From VRUE01 sp963730315 (lineage in GTDB: Bacteria; Actinomycetota; Thermoleophilia; Solirubrobacterales; 70-9), in the NCBI GenBank assembly GCA_963730315.1, contig CAVSRD010000019.1:62001-126000 (forward strand): DNA of 64,000 bases. The letters run 5' to 3'. Each line of letters begins with the position of its first letter. Position 1 is the first letter of the stretch. Below are positions 7,713 through 16,700 of this stretch, piece after piece. The translations under genes and the position numbers were made by a program. The notes under the pieces were generated by a model. The model ran no database searches. It was not told where the DNA came from and saw only the letters and a program-made list of their open reading frames with translations.

Positions 7713-8704
7713 TGGGACCCCCCATGCCGCGGCGAGATCCGCTCGAGCCGGCCCTCGGCGCCGGCGACGAAGACGTCGCCGCTGCGCGGGTCGACTTCGA
7801 CCGAGTTGGGCTGGCGAACCGTCGGGTAGGTCGCGATCCGGCGCGGCCGCCGCCCGCCGACCGCAAAACCGACCAGGCGGTTGCGGGCGGTGAGCGTCAC
7901 CCAGAGCCGCTGCCGGCGAGGGTCGGCTGCGATCCCGTAGGGGGCGCCGGAGGCGGGCGCCACTGCCACCTGGCGTAGCCCGGGACCGATCCGGTACTTG
8001 CGAACCGCGCCGCCTTCGGTGTCGGCGACGTAGGCGTCCTCGCCGAGGCCGACGACGTGGGTGGGTCCGTTCCCGGCCGAGGTGGTCCCCAGCGTTTCCA
8101 GCGTCCGGGCGTCGTAGACCTCTATGACCCGCTCGGCGACGGCCACCAGGGCAATGTAGCGGCCGTCCACAGCGGCGATCCCGCCCGGCTGCACGGGCGC
8201 GCCGAGGGTGGCGACGATGCGGCCGCCCCGCAGCACCGACACCTGGTCGGAGTGCTCGTCGGCGACGAAGACCGACCCGGCCGCCGCGGCGGCGTCGTGG
8301 GGATGGTTGCCAACCGGGGTGCGCGAGAGCACCCCGCGCGGCGAGACTTCGAGCAGCGCGTCCGCCGCCTCGGCGGGCACAAGGACCGCCGCCCCGGAAG
8401 CCGCCGGGGCCAGGTGGCGGGCCGGCGCCGGCAGCGGCACCCGCCTTGCGATGGCGAGCGAGCGGGGATCGACGAAGTCGAGCCGGCTCGGAGCGCGGAT
8501 CGCAACCGCGAGCAGGCCGGTGTCGCGATCGAAGGCCATCCCCTCGGGCTTCCCGACCAGCTTCGCGACCATCCCCGCCGGCTTTGCCCGGACAGGCGGG
8601 GAGGCCGCCGGCTCGGCCGCGCGCCGGAACCCGCTGCCGCTCCCGCACCCCGATGCGAGGCTCGCGAGCACGGCCAGGGCGCACAGGAGGAGGCCGCGGT
8701 TCAC
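7709..8704 (-). CDS. Secreted YVTN/NHL-type beta-propeller lipoprotein
   Basis: I choose GTG 8704, which places a signal peptide at the start: VNRGLLLCALAVLASLASGC, a lipobox ending in Cys. The mature part (about 310 residues) is made of repeated strands such as GMAFDRDTGLLAVAIRAPSR, VFVADEHSDQVSVLRGG and DVFVAGAEGRLERI, the pattern of YncE-like propellers. It would be anchored to the outer face of the membrane. It is the first gene of an operon with the cytochrome b-molybdopterin fusion (4-base overlap) and may dock to or support that enzyme; this is inference from position. The promoter should lie in the 79-base gap to the divergent epimerase gene. Confidence 0.8.
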   Translation of the reverse strand: MNRGLLLCALAVLASLASGCGSGSGFRRAAEPAASPPVRAKPAGMVAKLVGKPEGMAFDRDTGLLAVAIRAPSRLDFVDPRSLAIARRVPLPAPARHLAPAASGAAVLVPAEAADALLEVSPRGVLSRTPVGNHPHDAAAAAGSVFVADEHSDQVSVLRGGRIVATLGAPVQPGGIAAVDGRYIALVAVAERVIEVYDARTLETLGTTSAGNGPTHVVGLGEDAYVADTEGGAVRKYRIGPGLRQVAVAPASGAPYGIAADPRRQRLWVTLTARNRLVGFAVGGRRPRRIATYPTVRQPNSVEVDPRSGDVFVAGAEGRLERISPRHGGSQ

Positions 8705-8783
8705 GAGGCCAGCCTTGCAGCCGCCGGTGAACAGTCTGTGAATCGCGCACCGGTTTCGCGGGTTCAGCATCTAGGCTGCGCCG

Positions 8784-9839
8784 GTGCCAGGCTGCGTCCT
8801 CGTCACCGGTGGAGCGGGCTTCATCGGCTCCCACATCGTCGACCTGCTGGTCGAGGCCGGCCGCGAGGTCCGCGTGCTCGACTGCCTCCACCCCGCCGCG
8901 CACAGCGGGCGCCCCGATTACCTCAATCCCGTCGCCGAGGCGAGGATCGGCGACGTCAACGATCCCGACACCGTCGCCGCGGCGCTCGAAGGGGTCGACG
9001 CGGTCTGCCACCAGGCGGCGATGGTCGGCCTCGGCACCGACTTCGCCGAGGTGCCGGACTACGCGACGGCAAACGACCTCGGCACGGCGCGGCTGCTCTC
9101 CGCGCTCGCCAAGCGGTGCTTCCGCGGCCCGCTCGTCCTCGCCAGCAGCATGGTCGTCTACGGGGAGGGTGGCTACGAGTGCCGGCGGCACGGTCCCGTG
9201 CGGCCGCCGCCCCGCGCCAGGGCCGACCTCGAGGCCGGGCGCTTCGAGCCTCCGTGCCCGCGCTGCGGCGACCCGCTCGAGCCGCGCCCGGTCACCGAGG
9301 AGGCGCCGCTCGATCCGCGCAGCGTCTACGCGGCGACCAAGCTCCACCAGGAGCATCTCTGCGGGCTCTTCGCTCGTGAGCAGGAGGGGGTGCGCTTCAC
9401 GGCGCTGCGCTACCACAACGTCTACGGGCCGCGAATGCCGCGCGACACCCCCTACGCCGGCGTCGCCAGCATCTTCCGCAGCGCGATCGCCGCCGGGCAC
9501 CCCCCTGCGGTCTTCGAGGACGGACGCCAGCTGCGCGATTTCGTCCACGTAGCCGACATCGCCCGGGCGAACCTGATCGCGCTCGATCCCGAAACCGGGT
9601 CCGAGGGCGCGTTCAACGTCGCCAGCGGCAACCCACGCTCGATCGAGACGATGGCCGACCTGCTCGTGCAGGCCGCCGGGCCGGGAGCGCCGGCCCCGCG
9701 CGTCACCGGCGAGTTCCGGCTAGGCGACGTCCGCCACGTCTTCGCCGACGCCTCCAAGGCGGAGGCGCAGCTCGGCTTCACAGCCGCGGTCGACCTCGAG
9801 ACGGGTATGCGGGAGTTCGCCGGCGCCGAGCTGCGGTAG
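8784..9839 (+). CDS. NAD-dependent sugar-nucleotide epimerase/dehydratase (extended SDR)
   Basis: A 351-residue extended SDR starting with GTG at 8784. The Rossmann motif is VTGGAGFIGSHIVD (about residues 7-20) and the catalytic pair is YAATKLHQEH (Tyr and Lys near residues 182-186), preceded by SSMVVYGEG. Between residues 135 and 165 there is an insertion with YECRRHG and PPCPRCGDPLEPRP, a likely small zinc-binding knuckle. The best functional guess is a nucleotide-sugar 4-epimerase of the GalE/dTDP-rhamnose-epimerase group. Neighbouring glycosyltransferase and membrane genes suggest that its product feeds an envelope glycan. Confidence 0.87.
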   Translation: MPGCVLVTGGAGFIGSHIVDLLVEAGREVRVLDCLHPAAHSGRPDYLNPVAEARIGDVNDPDTVAAALEGVDAVCHQAAMVGLGTDFAEVPDYATANDLGTARLLSALAKRCFRGPLVLASSMVVYGEGGYECRRHGPVRPPPRARADLEAGRFEPPCPRCGDPLEPRPVTEEAPLDPRSVYAATKLHQEHLCGLFAREQEGVRFTALRYHNVYGPRMPRDTPYAGVASIFRSAIAAGHPPAVFEDGRQLRDFVHVADIARANLIALDPETGSEGAFNVASGNPRSIETMADLLVQAAGPGAPAPRVTGEFRLGDVRHVFADASKAEAQLGFTAAVDLETGMREFAGAELR

Positions 9840-9847
9840 ACCGCGCC

Positions 9848-11143
9848 CTACCACTTGGTCGCGAACAGCGCCTCGATCAGGAGCGCCTGCGCGGTGCACA
9901 GGGCGAGGATCAGCGGTAGGCGCTCCGCCCCCCGCAGCGAGCGTGCCGCGGCGAGGCAGGCCAGCGGCACGAGGAAGATCCAGATTCGCTCGGTCTCCCC
10001 CTTCGTGTAGCCGCCGATCGCAGCGACCGCGACAACCACCGCGAGCATGACCGCAGTCGTCTCCCTTGCGCCCAGCGAGCGCGCCGCGAACCAGGCGACG
10101 GGGCCGAGCATCGCAAGGAAGGCCGCCGGGGAGCCGAACAGGTAGAAGAGGTAGGGCCGGACGTGGGCGATGCCGTCCCGGTAGCGCCGGTCGGTCGCCC
10201 GCAGCGCGGCGAGCAGGTCGAAGCCGCTGACCAGCTCGAGCGCCAAGTAGAAAGCGATGACCGCCGCGCCGCAGAGGAGCGCCACCCGCAGCGCCATCGC
10301 CAGGCCGTCGCGGCGCCAGCGCAGCAGCGCGACCCAGACGCCGATCGCGAGCAGCGCGTAGGAGAAGAACGAGGCGAGCGCCAGCGCGACGGCGCCAAGG
10401 ACCACCACCGGCGTCCGCTTCGAGACCAGGCAGGCCGCCGCGACGATCGCCGGGGTCACGTACATCGCGTCGGCCGAGGTGGCCCCATAGAGGAGCGAGG
10501 TCGGCACGAAGACGAAGAGCAGCGCGGCGGTCCTCGCGGTCGCCTCCCCGAACAGCTGGCGCGCCAGCGCGTAGAGGGCCGGCGTCGCCATCGCCCCGAC
10601 CACGATCGTCAGCGCCGCCAGGCCCTGGGCGGTGTCGATCCCGAGCGCGTGCATGCCGAGCAGCAGCCCGGGCGGGTTGCCCGCGGCGTGGACCGGCAGG
10701 GTGGGCACCAGGGAGTCGAAGCGGTCGAGGAAGTGCCCGACCCCGCGATCGAGCGCCGGCAGCGCCGGCAGGTACTCGGTGCGCCCCTCCCCATGCCCGC
10801 GGACGACGAACACTTCGTACCAGCCCGGCGGACCGATCCGCATCACGTTGAGCGCCAGCCGGGTGAGCAGGGTGAGGGCAAAGCCGGCGAGGCCGAACCA
10901 GACGGCGCCGATCCCCGCTCCGTGCAGGCGCCGGGCGGCATAGAGCGACGCGACCAGGGCGGCGACGCCGAGGACGGCCCAGGGCGAGAGCCTGGGCCGG
11001 AGGATGATGTCGAGCGGCTGCGCCGGGGTGCGCCAGTCGACGCCGGCCGCCTTGGCGGTCAGGCCGACCGCGATCGTCAGCAGCGTCGCGGCGGCGATCA
11101 GGGCGGGAACCCGGTCGCCCCCCAGTCGCCGCAACGACGTCAA
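9848..11143 (-). CDS. Polytopic membrane protein, possible GT-C-type glycosyltransferase
   Basis: TTG 11143 overlaps the methyltransferase stop (TTGA), giving 431 residues. There are about ten hydrophobic helices, e.g. LIAAATLLTIAVGLTAKA, AVLGVAALVASLYAARR, LAMALRVALLCGAAVIAFYL and AVMLAVVVAVAAIGGY. An extracytoplasmic loop near residues 110-160 contains EVFVVRGHGEG and HAAGNPPGLLLG; helix bundles with a large first loop are typical of lipid-linked sugar transferases of the GT-C class. No confident catalytic motif was identified. Operon position behind a nucleotidyltransferase-like gene and a methyltransferase supports an envelope role. Confidence 0.7.
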   Translation of the reverse strand: MTSLRRLGGDRVPALIAAATLLTIAVGLTAKAAGVDWRTPAQPLDIILRPRLSPWAVLGVAALVASLYAARRLHGAGIGAVWFGLAGFALTLLTRLALNVMRIGPPGWYEVFVVRGHGEGRTEYLPALPALDRGVGHFLDRFDSLVPTLPVHAAGNPPGLLLGMHALGIDTAQGLAALTIVVGAMATPALYALARQLFGEATARTAALLFVFVPTSLLYGATSADAMYVTPAIVAAACLVSKRTPVVVLGAVALALASFFSYALLAIGVWVALLRWRRDGLAMALRVALLCGAAVIAFYLALELVSGFDLLAALRATDRRYRDGIAHVRPYLFYLFGSPAAFLAMLGPVAWFAARSLGARETTAVMLAVVVAVAAIGGYTKGETERIWIFLVPLACLAAARSLRGAERLPLILALCTAQALLIEALFATKW

Positions 11144-11808
11144 GGCGCCGGCTCGCGGCGAAGCCGCGCGAACCAGCGGTGCTCGGTGGACCAGACGTCC
11201 TCCAGGGCGAGGCCCGCTACACCCGCAATCGGACCTATCGCGTCGACGCCTACCCACGCCCAGGGGATCCAATCGCTCACGTCGGTCGGCCCTTCCAACC
11301 TGAGGCGCAGCATGCGGGTCTCCGAGCGGGGCGGGTCCAGCTCGACCAGGGCCCTGCCGCCGGATCGGAGGAGCCCCGCGACCCTTGCGAGGAGCCGCTC
11401 GGGGTCGCCGCCGATGCCGACGTTGCCGTCGAGCAGCAGTGCGGTGCCCCAGCCGGTCCGCCTGGGGACGTCGAAGATCGAGCCCTCGATCACCCCGACG
11501 CCCCTGGCACGGGCGATCTGCACAGCCCGCGCCGAGACCTCGACGCCGGTCGCCGCCATCCCGCGACGCCGCAGCGCGACCAGGTGCCGGCCGACGCCGC
11601 AGCCGATGTCGAGCACAGGCCCGACCGCCCACTCCAACAGCTGCTCCTCCTCGTCGGCGGCCCGCTGCAGCCAGCGCTCGAAGGGCAGGCGGCGGCGGGT
11701 GCCGTCGTCCCCGATCGCGTGGTAATCGACCGCGGTCGGGGGCGGGCGACCGTCGCCCAGCCCGCTCTCGTAGAGGGCGGTGACGCTTGGCAGGCCGAGG
11801 TCAGACAA
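11140..11808 (-). CDS. Class I SAM-dependent methyltransferase
   Basis: Starting at TTG 11808 inside the end of the preceding gene, the product has 222 residues. Motif I of SAM methyltransferases is clear: VLDIGCGVGRHLVALRRRG (about residues 65-83), followed by the acidic ATGVEVSARAVQIAR and, later, RSGGRALVELDPP as motif III. The first about 60 residues (VTALYESGLGDG, RRRLPFERWLQRA) form a substrate lid. The acceptor is unknown. It overlaps both neighbours in one tightly packed operon, so it probably modifies a sugar or lipid made by those genes. Confidence 0.83.
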   Translation of the reverse strand: MSDLGLPSVTALYESGLGDGRPPPTAVDYHAIGDDGTRRRLPFERWLQRAADEEEQLLEWAVGPVLDIGCGVGRHLVALRRRGMAATGVEVSARAVQIARARGVGVIEGSIFDVPRRTGWGTALLLDGNVGIGGDPERLLARVAGLLRSGGRALVELDPPRSETRMLRLRLEGPTDVSDWIPWAWVGVDAIGPIAGVAGLALEDVWSTEHRWFARLRREPAP

Positions 11809-12430
11809 GGCTCGGTTCCAGCCCCCCCAGGGCCCGCGCGAACTCGCCCAGCGGGCGTTCGGCCGCCACGCTGCGGGCATCGTCGATGTAGTCGACGTCA
11901 CGGAGCGTCGGCAGGTCCCGCACCGCGAGCCCCAGCCGGCGGAGCCGGTCCCGCTGGCAGGCGCCGGTCCGCGGGCTGCTCATCGGTACCCCCTCGAAAA
12001 CGGCGGGCCGCGGCGAGCGCAGGCCGATCGCCCAGTAGCCGCCGTCCTCGGCCGGCCCGAGAACGGCGTCTGTGCCCGGTCGCTCGAGCTCCTCGAGCGC
12101 CTCGCCGAGCAGGCCGGGGCTGACCTGCGGGGTGTCCATGCCGACCAGCAGGGTCGGCCCGTCGCGGTGCGAGAAGGCGGCCGCCAAGCGCTCGTCGAGC
12201 CCCCTCCCCCGCTGTGGGATCACCTCGAAGCCGTCGGGCAGCCAGTCGCCGCGGGCGCCCTCGAGGACCACGGTCCGACCGTCGCAGGGCGTCTCCGCCA
12301 CGGCGGCGAGCGTGTCCACCAGCGCCGCTTCGGCCAGCGCCGCCGCCTGCTCGGGTGTGCAGGGGGGGCAGAGCCTGGTCTTCGAACGCCCCGGCACAGG
12401 GGCCTTGGCGATTACCAGCAGGTGGGCCAT
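11801..12430 (-). CDS. TIGR04282/DUF2064-family glycosyltransferase-like protein
   Basis: A 209-residue protein with the GT-A/nucleotidyltransferase fold of the DUF2064 family: LLVIAKAPVPGRSKTRLCPP at the N-terminus (binding loop with conserved K-T-R-L), LVGMDTPQVSPG near residue 110 in place of a D-x-D, and LGPAEDGGYWAIGLR near residue 135, all hallmarks of the group. Members are often found with family 2 glycosyltransferases and radical or methyl-transfer enzymes; their reaction is not firmly established. Here it starts the sub-operon DUF2064-methyltransferase-membrane protein, 50 bases after the hemerythrin gene. Confidence 0.82.
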   Translation of the reverse strand: MAHLLVIAKAPVPGRSKTRLCPPCTPEQAAALAEAALVDTLAAVAETPCDGRTVVLEGARGDWLPDGFEVIPQRGRGLDERLAAAFSHRDGPTLLVGMDTPQVSPGLLGEALEELERPGTDAVLGPAEDGGYWAIGLRSPRPAVFEGVPMSSPRTGACQRDRLRRLGLAVRDLPTLRDVDYIDDARSVAAERPLGEFARALGGLEPSLV

Positions 12431-12480
12431 GGGCCGGCAGTCTCTACACCAGAGGTGACGAATCCATTACGTCACTCGAC

Positions 12481-12924
12481 TCAGCGACCGGGCGGGGCAG
12501 CGCCCTCGGCCTCTTCGATCGCCGCGGCGAGGCCGGCGAGGGCGCTTGCGTCGAGCGCGGCTTCCACCTTGGGGAACAACTGGCGCTCCTCGAAGCGGAC
12601 ATGGTCGTGCAGGAGTCGGCCCAGCTCGCGAGCCTCCGCCAGGCTGGCCTCGCCGGCCTCCAGTCGCAGCGCCTCGCGACGGATCGCCAGGTGCTCGTCG
12701 AGCATCCGCCGCACGCCGTCCCGGTCGACCTCGGCGTGCATTGCCCAGACCGGGAGCAGGATCTCCTCCTCGACCCGAAAGTGGCTTCGCCCGTCGGCGT
12801 GCCAGAAGTCGAGGAAGGCTCCAGTCGCCTCCCCGAGGCCGTCTGCCTCTTTGAGCTTCTTCGCCGCGAGCAGCGCGACCAGGTGCTCGCGGGAGAGGGG
12901 GCGGAGTGCCTCGGCACGTTTCAC
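12481..12924 (-). CDS. Hemerythrin-domain protein
   Basis: Start GTG 12924 overlaps the regulator stop (GTGA), giving 147 residues in one four-helix bundle. Likely iron ligands follow the hemerythrin HHE pattern: SREHLVAL (His), HADGRSHFRVEEEILLP (His and Glu), LDEHLAIR (His) and LHDHVRFEERQLFP (His and Glu). Such proteins bind O2 or NO at a di-iron site, or repair iron centres. The gene is translationally coupled to an Fe-S-type regulator and divergent from nitrate reductase, so a role in sensing or buffering oxygen or NO is plausible. This is inference from context. Confidence 0.83.
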   Translation of the reverse strand: MKRAEALRPLSREHLVALLAAKKLKEADGLGEATGAFLDFWHADGRSHFRVEEEILLPVWAMHAEVDRDGVRRMLDEHLAIRREALRLEAGEASLAEARELGRLLHDHVRFEERQLFPKVEAALDASALAGLAAAIEEAEGAAPPGR

Positions 12925-13580
12925 TCGGCCCCGATCCCCTCGACGCCGACCTGGCAACCGGCGCGGTCAGGGTCGCGCGGCTCGAACCGGATCAGCTTCG
13001 CCTTCGGATCGAGCTTCGACAGCAGCCCTGCGGAAAGGCCGCGGTGAAGCGTGCAGATCACATCGGGGTTCTCGCGCACCGACGCCCGGTAGGGGCAGTT
13101 TTCAAGCCTGCAGGTGAAACCGCCGTCGCTCGTCTCGATCATCGGCTGAAAGCCGAGGGCGGCGAAGACCGCCCGGAAGCTCTCGACGGGGTCCTCCGTC
13201 GTCGCCGGCGCCAGCTCGCGGCCGATCTCGCGCCCGGTGTTCTCGATGATGCGCAAACGAGTCGGGCCGCTCGGCGTCGCGCGGGCGAGCCAACGGGCCA
13301 GGTTGGCGTAGTCGCTGGGATCACCCCCGCCGGGGCGGGCGCCGGATGCGATGGCCCAGAGATCGCTTGGGCGCCCTCTCGCGCCCTTGCGCTGCAACCG
13401 CTGGACCAGGCCCGCTTCGTGCAGCCGCTCGAGGTGCCTTCGCACCCCGTTCGGGTGCTTGTCCAGCCGCTTCGCCACCTCCCCGGTGCTGACGGCCGTC
13501 CGGAACTCCACGAGCTGAGCGAAGATCCGCGCCCGGGTCGCCTGCGCGAGAACCTGGCCGCTACCGGAGGGCAGATCCAT
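12921..13580 (-). CDS. Winged-helix regulator with C-terminal Cys cluster (SufR-like)
   Basis: I take ATG 13580 as the start (219 residues), because homology begins at SGSGQVLAQATRARIFAQL. The N-terminus is an ArsR/DeoR-type winged helix (GEVAKRLDKHPNGVRRHLERL, recognition region about residues 34-53). The C-terminal domain carries four cysteines at residues 157, 162, 176 and 209 in a context (ENCPYR, VICTLHRGLSAGLL) like the SufR family, where the cysteines hold an Fe-S cluster. The spacing C-x4-C-x13-C-x32-C differs from classic SufR. It is divergent from narG, so I infer that it senses oxygen, NO or Fe-S status and controls the nar and hemerythrin genes. Confidence 0.8.
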   Translation of the reverse strand: MDLPSGSGQVLAQATRARIFAQLVEFRTAVSTGEVAKRLDKHPNGVRRHLERLHEAGLVQRLQRKGARGRPSDLWAIASGARPGGGDPSDYANLARWLARATPSGPTRLRIIENTGREIGRELAPATTEDPVESFRAVFAALGFQPMIETSDGGFTCRLENCPYRASVRENPDVICTLHRGLSAGLLSKLDPKAKLIRFEPRDPDRAGCQVGVEGIGAE

Positions 13581-13725
13581 GGTGGAATCGTCTTTTGTAC
13601 ATATGTCCTGTGAAAAAGATACATTGACCTGATAGGACTCCGTCCAGGACACCCCAAACGGAGGGCGATTCCGGTTTCACGGCCCAACTTGATAGCAGGG
13701 GAATACCGGATGCGAAAGGGGAGCA
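13581..13725. promoter_or_regulatory. Divergent promoter region between SufR-like regulator and narG
   Basis: This 145-base region is AT-rich for this genome. It contains the 8-bp palindrome ACATATGT (about 13609-13616), a TTGACC hexamer near 13624 and the half-site-like TTGAT near 13688. The narG ribosome-binding site GGGGAG lies 3-8 bases before its ATG. No perfect Fnr site (TTGAT-N4-ATCAA) is present. The exact promoters cannot be assigned, but control of both operons must act here. Confidence 0.5.
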
Positions 13726-16700
13726 ATGCCTGACGGGCGAGCGTTCCTGCGAGCACGGCAGTTCTTCGAGCCGCGCCGGCGCTCGGCCGACGGCTGGAAC
13801 GAGCGCTCGACCTACTCGCGCGACTGGGAGGCCGCCTACCGGCGCCGCTGGCAGCACGACAGGGTGGTGCGCTCCACCCACGGGGTGAACTGCACGGGCT
13901 CCTGCTCCTGGAAGATCCACGTCAAGGACGGCCTGGTCACCTGGGAGACGCAGCAGACCGACTACCCCTCCAACGGTCCCGAGACGCCGGACTACGAGCC
14001 CCGCGGGTGTCCGCGGGGGGCTTCTTTCTCCTGGTACATCTACTCGCCGCTGCGGCCCAAGTTCCCCTACGTGCGCGGGGTACTGCTGGAGATGTTCCGC
14101 GCCGAACGCGAGCGGCTCAGCGATCCGGTCGAGGCCTGGGCGGCGATCGTCGAGGACCCTGAGAAGGCGCGCGCCTACAAGTCGCAGCGCGGCAAGGGCG
14201 GCTTCCTGCGCGCCGACTGGGACGAAGTCGTCGAGCTGATCGCCGCCGCCCACGTGCACACGATCCGCCGCTACGGCCCCGACCGCATCGTCGGCTTCTC
14301 CCCGATCCCGGCGATGTCGATGGTCTCCTACTCGGCCGGCACCCGCTTCCTCTCGTTGATCGGCGGTGTCTCGCTCAGCTTCTACGACTGGTACGCGGAC
14401 CTGCCGCCGGCCTCGCCGCAGGTCTGGGGCGACCAGACCGACGTCCCCGAGTCGGCCGACTGGTGGGACTCCTCCTACCTGATGTTGTGGGGCTCGAACA
14501 TCCCCCAGACCCGCACCCCGGACGCCCACTTCATGACCGAGGCGCGCTACCGCGGCCAGAAGGTCGTCGTCGTCTCGCCCGACTACGCCGGCCACACCAA
14601 GTTCGCCGATCACTGGCTGCCCGCCCGCGCCGGCACCGACGGCGCCCTGGCGATGGCGATGGGCCACGTCATCCTCAAGGAGTTCTTCGTCGAGCGCCGG
14701 GTCGACTACTTCGAGGACTATGCGCGCCGTTTCACCGACCTCCCCTTTCTCGTCACCCTGCGCGAGCGCGAGGACGGCACCTACGCGGGCGACGCGCTGC
14801 TGCGCTCCTCCGATCTCGGCGGGGAGGAGGAGAACGCCGAGTGGCGAGGGGTCGTGCTCGACCAGCGCAGCGGGGAGCCGGCCGTGCCCAACGGCACGAT
14901 CGGCGATCGCTGGGGCGAGCGCGGCGAGGGCAGCTGGAACTTGGACCTGGAGGGGATCGAGCCGGCGCTGACGCTGCTCGGCCGCGAGGACGAGGCGGTC
15001 GAGGTGACCCTGCCCCGCTTCGACGGCGGCGAGAGCGAGGGCGGCACGACGATGCGCCGCGGCGTCCCCGCCGTGCGGATCGGCGGCAAGCTGGTGACCA
15101 CGGTCCTCGACCTCGCCCTCGCCCAGTACGGGGTCGGCCGCAAGGGCCTGCCCGGCTCCTGGCCGAGCGGCTACGAGGACGGTAGCGAGCCTCATACCCC
15201 CGCCTGGCAGGAGCCGCTTACCGGGGTCGACGCGGGACGCTGCCTGCGCATCGCGCGCGAGTTCGCCGCCAACGCCGAGCGAACCGGCGGACGCTCGATG
15301 ATCGTCATGGGCGCCGGCACCAACCACTGGTTCCACTCCGACCAGACCTACCGGGCGATGCTCTCGCTGGTCCTCTTCTGCGGCTGCCAGGGCGTCAACG
15401 GCGGCGGTTGGGCGCACTACGTCGGCCAGGAGAAGGTGCGGCCGCTGACCGGCTGGCAGACTGTCGCCTTCGCCCTCGACTGGAACCGGCCGGCTCGCCA
15501 GCAGCCGGCGACCCCCTTCTGGTACCTGGCAACCGACCAGTGGCGCTACGAGACCTTCGGCGCCGAGGAGTTCAGCTCGCCCGCCGGCCCCGGCACGCTC
15601 GGCAGGCGGCACACCGTCGACTGCCACGCGCAGGCGGCGCGGCTGGGCTGGCTGCCGACCGCGCCGAGCTTCGACCGCAACCCGCTCGACCTCGCCGACG
15701 AGGCCCGCGCGGCGGGCCACGAGCCGGCCGAGCACGCGGTCGAGGAGCTGCGCGCCGGGCGGCTCGGCTTCGCCTGCGAGGACCCCGACGACCCGGCCAA
15801 CTTCCCCCGCGTGCTCAACCTCTGGCGGGCCAACCTGCTCGGCTCCTCGAGCAAGGGTCACGAGTACTTCCTCCGCCACCTGCTCGGCGTCCCGGACGCG
15901 GCCGTGCGCTCGGCGGAGTCGGCGCCGGAGGACCGTCCCGAGGAGGTGCGCTGGCGGGACGACGCGCCGGAGGGAAAGCTCGACCTCTTCACCACGATCG
16001 ACTTCCGCATGAACGGCTCCTGCATCTACTCCGACGTCGTCCTGCCGGCGGCCACCTGGTACGAGAAGCACGACCTCTCCAGCACCGACCTGCACCCCTT
16101 CGTCCACCCGTTCAACGCGGCGATCCCGCCCCCCTGGGACGCCAGGTCCGACTGGGAGGCCTTCAACGCGATCGCCGCCCGCTTCTCCGAGCTGGCCGCC
16201 AAGCACCTCGGCACCCGCACCGATGTCGTCGCCACCCCGCTGCTGCACGACAGCCCGGACGAGCTCGGCCAGCCCGGCGGCCGGGTGCGCGACTGGCGCA
16301 GGGAAGAATGCGAGCCGGTTCCCGGGCAGACGCTGCCACGGCTGACCGCGGTAGAGCGCGACTACGCCGCCGTGGCGGAGAAGATGACAGCGCTGGGGCC
16401 GCTGGTCGAGGCGATGGGTACGGGGGCGAAGGGCGTTTCGTGGAAGCCGGCCGAGGAGGTCGCCGCGCTGGGCGCGCGCAACGGCCTGGTGCGCGATGGC
16501 GTCGCCGCCGGGCGGCCGCGGCTGCGCCGCGACCTGGATGTCTGCGAGACGATCCTGGCACTCTCCGGCACGACCAACGGGCGCCTCGCGGTGGAGAGCT
16601 TCCGCGCCCTGGAGCAGCGCACCGGCAGGCCGCTCGCCGACATCCCCTCCGAGCACGCCGACGAACGCCTCACCTTCCGCGACCTCGTCGCCCAACCGCG

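Noticed and set aside
13581..13725. Fnr box before narG
   Set aside because: Only an isolated TTGAT half-site was seen; no ATCAA at the right distance.
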